A stretch of DNA of 8,670 nucleotides from assembly GCA_017620055.1 (NCBI GenBank), contig JAFZRD010000037.1, positions 1-8,670 on the forward strand, given 5' to 3'. Source of the stretch: Lachnospiraceae bacterium. Lineage in GTDB: Bacteria; Bacillota_A; Clostridia; Lachnospirales; Lachnospiraceae. The notes beneath the pieces were generated by a model. That model was given only the letters and a program-made list of their open reading frames with translations, searched no databases and was not told the DNA's origin. The translations under genes and the position numbers were made by a program. Position 1 is the first letter of the stretch. Every line of letters starts with the position of its first letter. This document shows positions 5,338 to 8,670 of this stretch, piece after piece.

Positions 5338-6207
5338 ATGCAGGAGATAAAGCTTAACGAGATAAGAAAACAGAGCAATGCCATGCGCGAATCCCTGCGT
5401 GAACTTCGTACCAATATCCGTTTCTGCGGGGATGACATCAAGACGATACTCTTTACCTCGGTAGTACCGAATGAGGGAAAGAGTACGGTTGTCATGGACT
5501 TTGCAAGATCGCTTATCGAGGCCGAGAACAAGGTTCTCGTTATAGATTCCGATATGAGAAAATCAGTTCTCGTCGGTCGTCACCGTGCCAGGAAGGCTGA
5601 TGGTGGTGCGATACTCGGACTGTCACACTTCCTGTCGGGGCAGAAGAGTCTTGAGGAAGTTGTATACCAGACTCAGTTTCCGAACCTCATGATGATCTTT
5701 GCCGGGCCTTCGGTCATTAATCCGACGGAGCTCTTGGAGAACAGATATTATTCGGAACTGATCGAATCCATGAGAGGACTGTTTGACTATGTACTCATTG
5801 ACTGCGCGCCTTTGGGCGCTGCAATTGATGCAGCCGTTATTGCCAAGGAATGCGACGGCGCGATCATTGTCATCTCCCAGGGTGAGGTATCAAGCCGTGC
5901 GGTAGTCGGGGTCAAGAAACAGCTCGAGGCATCGGGAGTCAGGATACTCGGAGCGGTACTTAATAAGGTGGATATCAAGAAGACAGGATATTACGGCAAG
6001 TATTACGGTAACTACTATGGCAAGTACTACGGCAGACAGGGAAAGGCGATGCAGAAGCGAGATCTTCCGCATAAGGCGACCATGAAGCAGAACATGGAAG
6101 ATATCCGCAAGGTGTCACGCGCCATAGCCAATAATGATCGGATAGAAGAAGATGAAAGAGACATCGGAGAAGACTCAGAAAACTTCATCGGAGAAGAAGA
6201 AACGTAA
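5338..6207 (+). CDS. CpsD-type bacterial tyrosine autokinase (BY-kinase)
   Basis: This cytoplasmic 289-residue kinase uses P-loop motifs: Walker A SVVPNEGKST (41-50, K48), Walker A' VIDSDMRKS (68-76, D70 and D72) and Walker B VLIDCAPLG (152-160, D155). ESLRELRTNI near the N terminus (18-27) is the family's oligomer-forming region. The tyrosine cluster is a four-fold repeat, GYYGKYYGNYYGKYYG (217-232), with eight tyrosines that would be phosphorylated between neighbouring subunits. Unlike most relatives, the cluster is not at the end: a charged tail of about 57 residues (233-289) follows, basic then strongly acidic, ending in a run of Glu. Its last 56 bp overlap the next gene. The ATG at 5338 starts 4 bp after the adaptor stop, with a glutamate-coding AGAGGAGGA stretch upstream acting as RBS. 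The protein should work with the adaptor and be reversed by the PHP phosphatase. Confidence 0.94.
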   Translation: MQEIKLNEIRKQSNAMRESLRELRTNIRFCGDDIKTILFTSVVPNEGKSTVVMDFARSLIEAENKVLVIDSDMRKSVLVGRHRARKADGGAILGLSHFLSGQKSLEEVVYQTQFPNLMMIFAGPSVINPTELLENRYYSELIESMRGLFDYVLIDCAPLGAAIDAAVIAKECDGAIIVISQGEVSSRAVVGVKKQLEASGVRILGAVLNKVDIKKTGYYGKYYGNYYGKYYGRQGKAMQKRDLPHKATMKQNMEDIRKVSRAIANNDRIEEDERDIGEDSENFIGEEET

Positions 6208-7327
6208 CAACAAACCACGGAAGATCAGAAAGCCAAGTGCCGTACTGATATGGATCCTTATAGAAGCGGTTCTTGTGCTTGGTGTCATTATCGCTGCAGT
6301 CATAAAGAATGTTTATGGCAAGACTGCTGATACCGGGAAAGAATATACGATACCTACGGAAGAGGCTGCTGATGTAGATATTTCACAGATCGAACTTCCG
6401 ACGGATCTGACCGCTGATTCTGAAGTAGAGGATGTTGCGGTAGGTGACATATATGACATGAACTATTCCGAAAGCGTTCTTACCATGCTTTCAGGAATGG
6501 ATACAAAGAGCAAGGTGTGTGCCCTGCTCGTTACTACACCTGAAGCACTGTGCAACAAGTCAAACGTTACGGTTGCGGGAGACGTATTCAGGGGAGCATA
6601 TGAAGAGGATCCGGTTTCAGGACTGTTCTTTACGGATTCCAACTTTACCTCGGAAGCCGACGGAATGAACATGCTCGCAACGATCCGCGGATGGTCAAGG
6701 GACCGGAGCGGAATGAACGTACTGCTTGCATACAGTGGAGAGATGAACGACCCTCTCGCACAGTCGGAAAGGGGCATCAACACATACATGATCATGCCCG
6801 GTACGGAAAACGCCGGAGAGTTGTCAGAATCGGCGTCTGACAACAACATGCTTCCGGCGCACTTTGTATCGTTAGATGAAGTTCCCGATGGTGAGGACAA
6901 GAACGGACTGTACATAGTTGCTACCGATGATATCAACAGTATCATCGGAGCGATCAATGAAGGAAGATCTTTCCTTTACATGACTGGAGATTACAGGAAT
7001 ATATGTGACGGCCTGGTACAGGCTGCGGCCGAAGGGGCGCTCATAGCTGAGGCTCTTGACAGTGCAGCCGGTCATGCACTTACTGCCCGGGAGATGCTGA
7101 CACAGTTAAGACCCGAGGATTCCGAGCGTATCCCTCCCGAGGAGGAAGAGCCAAAGCCGGAGGCAAAGAAGGCCGAGACGAAGGCAAAGGCCGAACCTAA
7201 GAAGATGACACCCGAAGAAGAAGCGGCGGCTGCACTTGCCGCGCTTCAGAAGCAGGCAGAGGATGCCATGAGGGCAGCCGTAAAACAGGCAGAGGATGCA
7301 GCCAAGGCTGCGGCCGAACAGGAATAG
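6152..7327 (+). CDS. Membrane-anchored protein with a contracted GH3-like (beta-N-acetylhexosaminidase) domain
   Basis: A Lys-rich cytoplasmic N terminus (1-28) precedes one transmembrane segment (about 30-52); the rest should be outside the cell. Residues about 108-320 look like family 3 glycoside hydrolases. LTMLSGMDTKSKVCALLVTTPEAL (110-133) resembles the first strand, and DPVSGLFFTDSNF (153-165) resembles the PVGGLIYFSQN block. LPAHFVS through GLYIVATDDIN (234-262) resembles the segment holding the nucleophile, which would be D259. The segment that normally carries the KHFPGHG acid/base motif is absent, so the domain is shorter than usual by perhaps 100 residues or more and is probably not a normal hydrolase. 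The C terminus (about 328-391) is Glu/Lys/Ala-rich with an 11-residue repeat. It may bind wall or polymer. The ATG at 6152 lies inside the kinase gene with only a weak AGAAGA site; GH3 assignment is from memory of motifs. Confidence 0.75.
   Translation: MKETSEKTQKTSSEKKKRNNKPRKIRKPSAVLIWILIEAVLVLGVIIAAVIKNVYGKTADTGKEYTIPTEEAADVDISQIELPTDLTADSEVEDVAVGDIYDMNYSESVLTMLSGMDTKSKVCALLVTTPEALCNKSNVTVAGDVFRGAYEEDPVSGLFFTDSNFTSEADGMNMLATIRGWSRDRSGMNVLLAYSGEMNDPLAQSERGINTYMIMPGTENAGELSESASDNNMLPAHFVSLDEVPDGEDKNGLYIVATDDINSIIGAINEGRSFLYMTGDYRNICDGLVQAAAEGALIAEALDSAAGHALTAREMLTQLRPEDSERIPPEEEEPKPEAKKAETKAKAEPKKMTPEEEAAAALAALQKQAEDAMRAAVKQAEDAAKAAAEQE
7253..7299 (+). repeat. In-frame direct repeat encoding QAEDA units
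   Basis: CAGGCAGAGGATGC occurs at 7253-7266 and again at 7286-7299, 33 bp apart. It encodes successive QAEDAMRAAVK and QAEDAAKAAAE units at the end of the GH3-like protein, a likely charged helix. Unit number could vary between strains by slippage. Confidence 0.6.
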
Positions 7328-7331
7328 AGTA

Positions 7332-8435
7332 TTGGAAACGATAGATACGGAAGAAAACAATAAACCGGACAGGTTGATAAAAGCAGCCGTGATAGGTGCC
7401 GGAGTAATAGCGCTGGCTGCCGCGGCACTTGCGGTATGGTTCTTCGTCATTGTTCCGATGCAGACTGAAGCAAGAGCGGAAGAAAACGTCAATACCGCAA
7501 ATGCTCTTTCCGAAGCTCCAATGCAGGAAGAGGCGGTCAACACAAGCGAACCTGAATACAGGGACATAACCACTCTTGATGATTTCGGCAAAGAGAAGTG
7601 GAACGAGGGCCTGATCCGTTACGACGGAAAGGTATACAGATACAACGATAACCTTCAGAACTATCTGTTCATGGGTATCGACAATGACAATATCGCGCAG
7701 CAGGCAGAAGACGGCATAAGCGGCGGACAGTCGGATGCGATGTTCCTCTTGGTGCTTGATGAAGTAAAGCGAGATGTGAAGATCATTGCCATCAACAGAA
7801 ATATCATGGTTCCGGTTGATGTATATGACAGGGAAGGAAACTTCCTAGTTCAGATGGATCTTCAGATATGTTTGCAGCACGGATACGGCGATGGAATGAA
7901 GCTCTCGTGCATGCGCGCTGTTGAGGCGGTAGACAGGCTTCTTCGGGACGTACCCATATCCGGATATATGTCCCTCAACATGGGCGGACTTGCCGCAGTT
8001 AATGACGCAATAGGCGGTGTCGAGATCACTCCGATCGAGAGTGTCAAACGCGGTGATATCGTCATCAAGAAAGATGAGACAATAAACCTTACCGGCGAAC
8101 AGGCATATGCATATCTTCGTACAAGAGATGTTGATAAGTTCGCATCGGCAAATGACCGTCTGGAGCGCCAGGAGCAGTACATATTGGCATTTATCGCGAA
8201 GCTCCTTCAGAATCCGGGGCTCGGGAGCAAACTGTATGAAGCCGGCAAGGACTACATAGTAGCCAGCATCGATCTTCCGAAGCTTATAAACAGCGCAAAG
8301 GATATGTCATTTGATGAGAACAGCCTCTATACGATAGCAGGCGAGACTGAGTTCAAGGATGAGTTCGAACAGTTCCATGTAGATGAGGATGAGCTGATCC
8401 AGCTGATACTGGAGGTGTTCTATGAAAGGTCGTGA
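7332..8435 (+). CDS. LytR-CpsA-Psr (LCP) family glycopolymer transferase
   Basis: A short cytoplasmic tail and one membrane helix (about 18-41) lead into an extracellular linker (42-105) and an LCP domain (about 110-290). Core motifs are NYLFMGID, GGQSDAMFLLVLDE (D135), IAINRNIMVP (R156), the AIGGVEI strand, LTGEQAYAYLRTR (R263, R265) and DRLERQ (275-280). LCP enzymes move polysaccharide from a lipid carrier onto peptidoglycan outside the membrane, fitting the end of this operon. The usual Arg-Asp pair of SIPRD reads Arg-Asn here (N157). TTG at 7332 is chosen as the start: it lies 4 bp after the previous stop and has CAGGAA 7 bp upstream. An ATG at 7296 in the same frame would add 12 residues (379 in all) but has no spaced RBS and overlaps the repeat of the previous gene. 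Confidence 0.92.
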   Translation: METIDTEENNKPDRLIKAAVIGAGVIALAAAALAVWFFVIVPMQTEARAEENVNTANALSEAPMQEEAVNTSEPEYRDITTLDDFGKEKWNEGLIRYDGKVYRYNDNLQNYLFMGIDNDNIAQQAEDGISGGQSDAMFLLVLDEVKRDVKIIAINRNIMVPVDVYDREGNFLVQMDLQICLQHGYGDGMKLSCMRAVEAVDRLLRDVPISGYMSLNMGGLAAVNDAIGGVEITPIESVKRGDIVIKKDETINLTGEQAYAYLRTRDVDKFASANDRLERQEQYILAFIAKLLQNPGLGSKLYEAGKDYIVASIDLPKLINSAKDMSFDENSLYTIAGETEFKDEFEQFHVDEDELIQLILEVFYERS

Positions 8436-8440
8436 GGTGG

Positions 8441-8457
8441 CATTTGCGAAGCAAATG
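8441..8457. other. Hairpin H1 with GAA loop
   Basis: CATTTGC (8441-8447) and GCAAATG (8451-8457) form a perfect 7-bp stem with loop GAA. The tip GCGAAGC is a known unusually stable DNA mini-hairpin. There is no T-run after it, so it is not a classical terminator. Confidence 0.6.
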
Positions 8458-8477
8458 ACGGAGTCCTGACGACACGG

Positions 8478-8500
8478 CGACATCGACGAAGTCGATGTTG
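8478..8500. other. Hairpin H2 with GAA loop
   Basis: ACATCGAC (8480-8487) and GTCGATGT (8491-8498) form an 8-bp perfect stem around GAA, extended outward by a G-U and a C-G pair (8478-8500). It follows H1 by 20 bp and shares its loop. The following sequence is not T-rich. Confidence 0.6.
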
Positions 8501-8512
8501 GTTGTAAATAGG

Positions 8513-8537
8513 ATATCAACCCTCACGGGTTTGATAT
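8513..8537 (+). promoter_or_regulatory. Hairpin H3, possible attenuator before the exported-protein gene
   Basis: ATATCAA (8513-8519) plus CCC pair with GGG and TTGATAT (8531-8537), with one bulged T (8530) and loop TCAC. A competing 5-bp pairing GGTTG (8500-8504) with CAACC (8517-8521) cannot form at the same time. This is the usual layout of a switchable leader, though the lack of a T-run argues against simple termination. Confidence 0.45.
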
Positions 8538-8575
8538 ATACCACATGAATTATGAGGAAAGGAGGTACGTGTCCA

Positions 8576-8670
8576 ATGAAAAAGTTAGTTTCATTAGCAA
8601 CTGCTGCTCTTGTGCTTGCAGCAACCGCTTTGCCGGTATTCGCAGCAAGTCCCAGCACATCAACGGTTAT
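8576..8670 (+). CDS. Exported protein, N-terminal fragment (cut by window edge)
   Basis: The ATG at 8576 is followed by 31 full codons reading off the right edge. They encode a classic Sec signal peptide: MKK, a hydrophobic core LVSLATAALVLAATALP, then VFA, with likely cleavage just after the FA at about residue 23. The mature protein begins with Ser/Thr/Pro-rich sequence (ASPSTSTV). AAAGGAGG (8558-8565) is 10 bp upstream and is a strong site. A GTG at 8570 is out of frame and gives no signal peptide. Nothing more of the protein is visible, so its function cannot be assigned. Its position after the LCP gene suggests a secreted product of the same exopolysaccharide locus, possibly with its own control through the hairpins at 8441-8537. 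Confidence 0.8.
   Translation, partial: MKKLVSLATAALVLAATALPVFAASPSTSTV

Noticed and set aside
4929..5531. Minus-strand ORF of 200 codons opposite the adaptor and kinase genes
   Set aside because: It lies opposite clear Wzz-type and BY-kinase coding sequence and shows no recognisable domain.
7106..7591. Minus-strand ORF of 161 codons with Leu/Cys-rich hydrophobic sequence
   Set aside because: The apparent hydrophobicity is the antisense of the Glu/Lys/Ala-rich tail of the GH3-like protein, a common artefact.
8353..8658. Minus-strand ORF of 101 codons over the hairpin region and exported-protein start
   Set aside because: It runs through the LCP 3' end, three hairpins and the antisense of a clear signal peptide with a strong RBS; no coherent protein features.

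Overview
The window looks like a chromosomal piece of a Gram-positive anaerobe of the Clostridia, most likely a Lachnospiraceae-type bacterium. This rests on gene content and style rather than on any database match. The clues are strong AAGGAGG-type ribosome binding sites, several TTG starts tightly coupled to the preceding gene, a lipoprotein amidase, and a Bacillota-type tyrosine-phosphorelay exopolysaccharide module ending in a LytR-CpsA-Psr protein. No rRNA, tRNA, insertion sequence or CRISPR array is visible.

Region 1 (1-2623, + strand) is a tightly packed four-gene operon. It holds the 3' part of a hypoxanthine/uracil-DNA glycosylase, a MacroD-type macrodomain ADP-ribose hydrolase, a LarE-type sulfur transferase with three conserved cysteines, and a lipoprotein N-acetylmuramoyl-L-alanine amidase. 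Junctions are 1 bp apart or 4-bp overlaps, so translational coupling is likely. No clear terminator follows.

Region 2 (2624-3381) is visibly more AT-rich than its flanks. It carries two promoter-like sequences, a long hairpin that covers the ribosome binding site and start codon, two small unrecognised genes (67 and 71 codons), and a strong bidirectional terminator shared with the convergent gene on the right.

Region 3 (3382-8435) is an exopolysaccharide/capsule control locus. An XRE-family regulator on the minus strand diverges from a + strand operon: CpsB-type PHP phosphotyrosine phosphatase, Wzz/CpsC-type membrane adaptor, CpsD-type tyrosine kinase with a YYG-repeat phosphorylation cluster, a membrane-anchored protein that looks like a contracted GH3 glycosidase, and an LCP protein. 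The adaptor should activate the kinase, the phosphatase should reset it, and the LCP protein would attach finished polymer to the wall. The promoter region holds GGAA-N6-TTCC dyads and three AGGAA half-sites spaced exactly 32 bp apart, which are good candidates for the XRE operator. Glycosyltransferases, flippase and polymerase are not in the window and would be expected downstream.

Region 4 (8436-8670) is a structured intergenic stretch with three consecutive hairpins and one competing pairing, followed by the first 31 codons of an exported protein cut by the window edge. The most unusual points are the 32-bp operator ladder, the RBS-covering hairpin over the small-gene pair, the contracted GH3-like protein, and the hairpin cluster before the exported protein.
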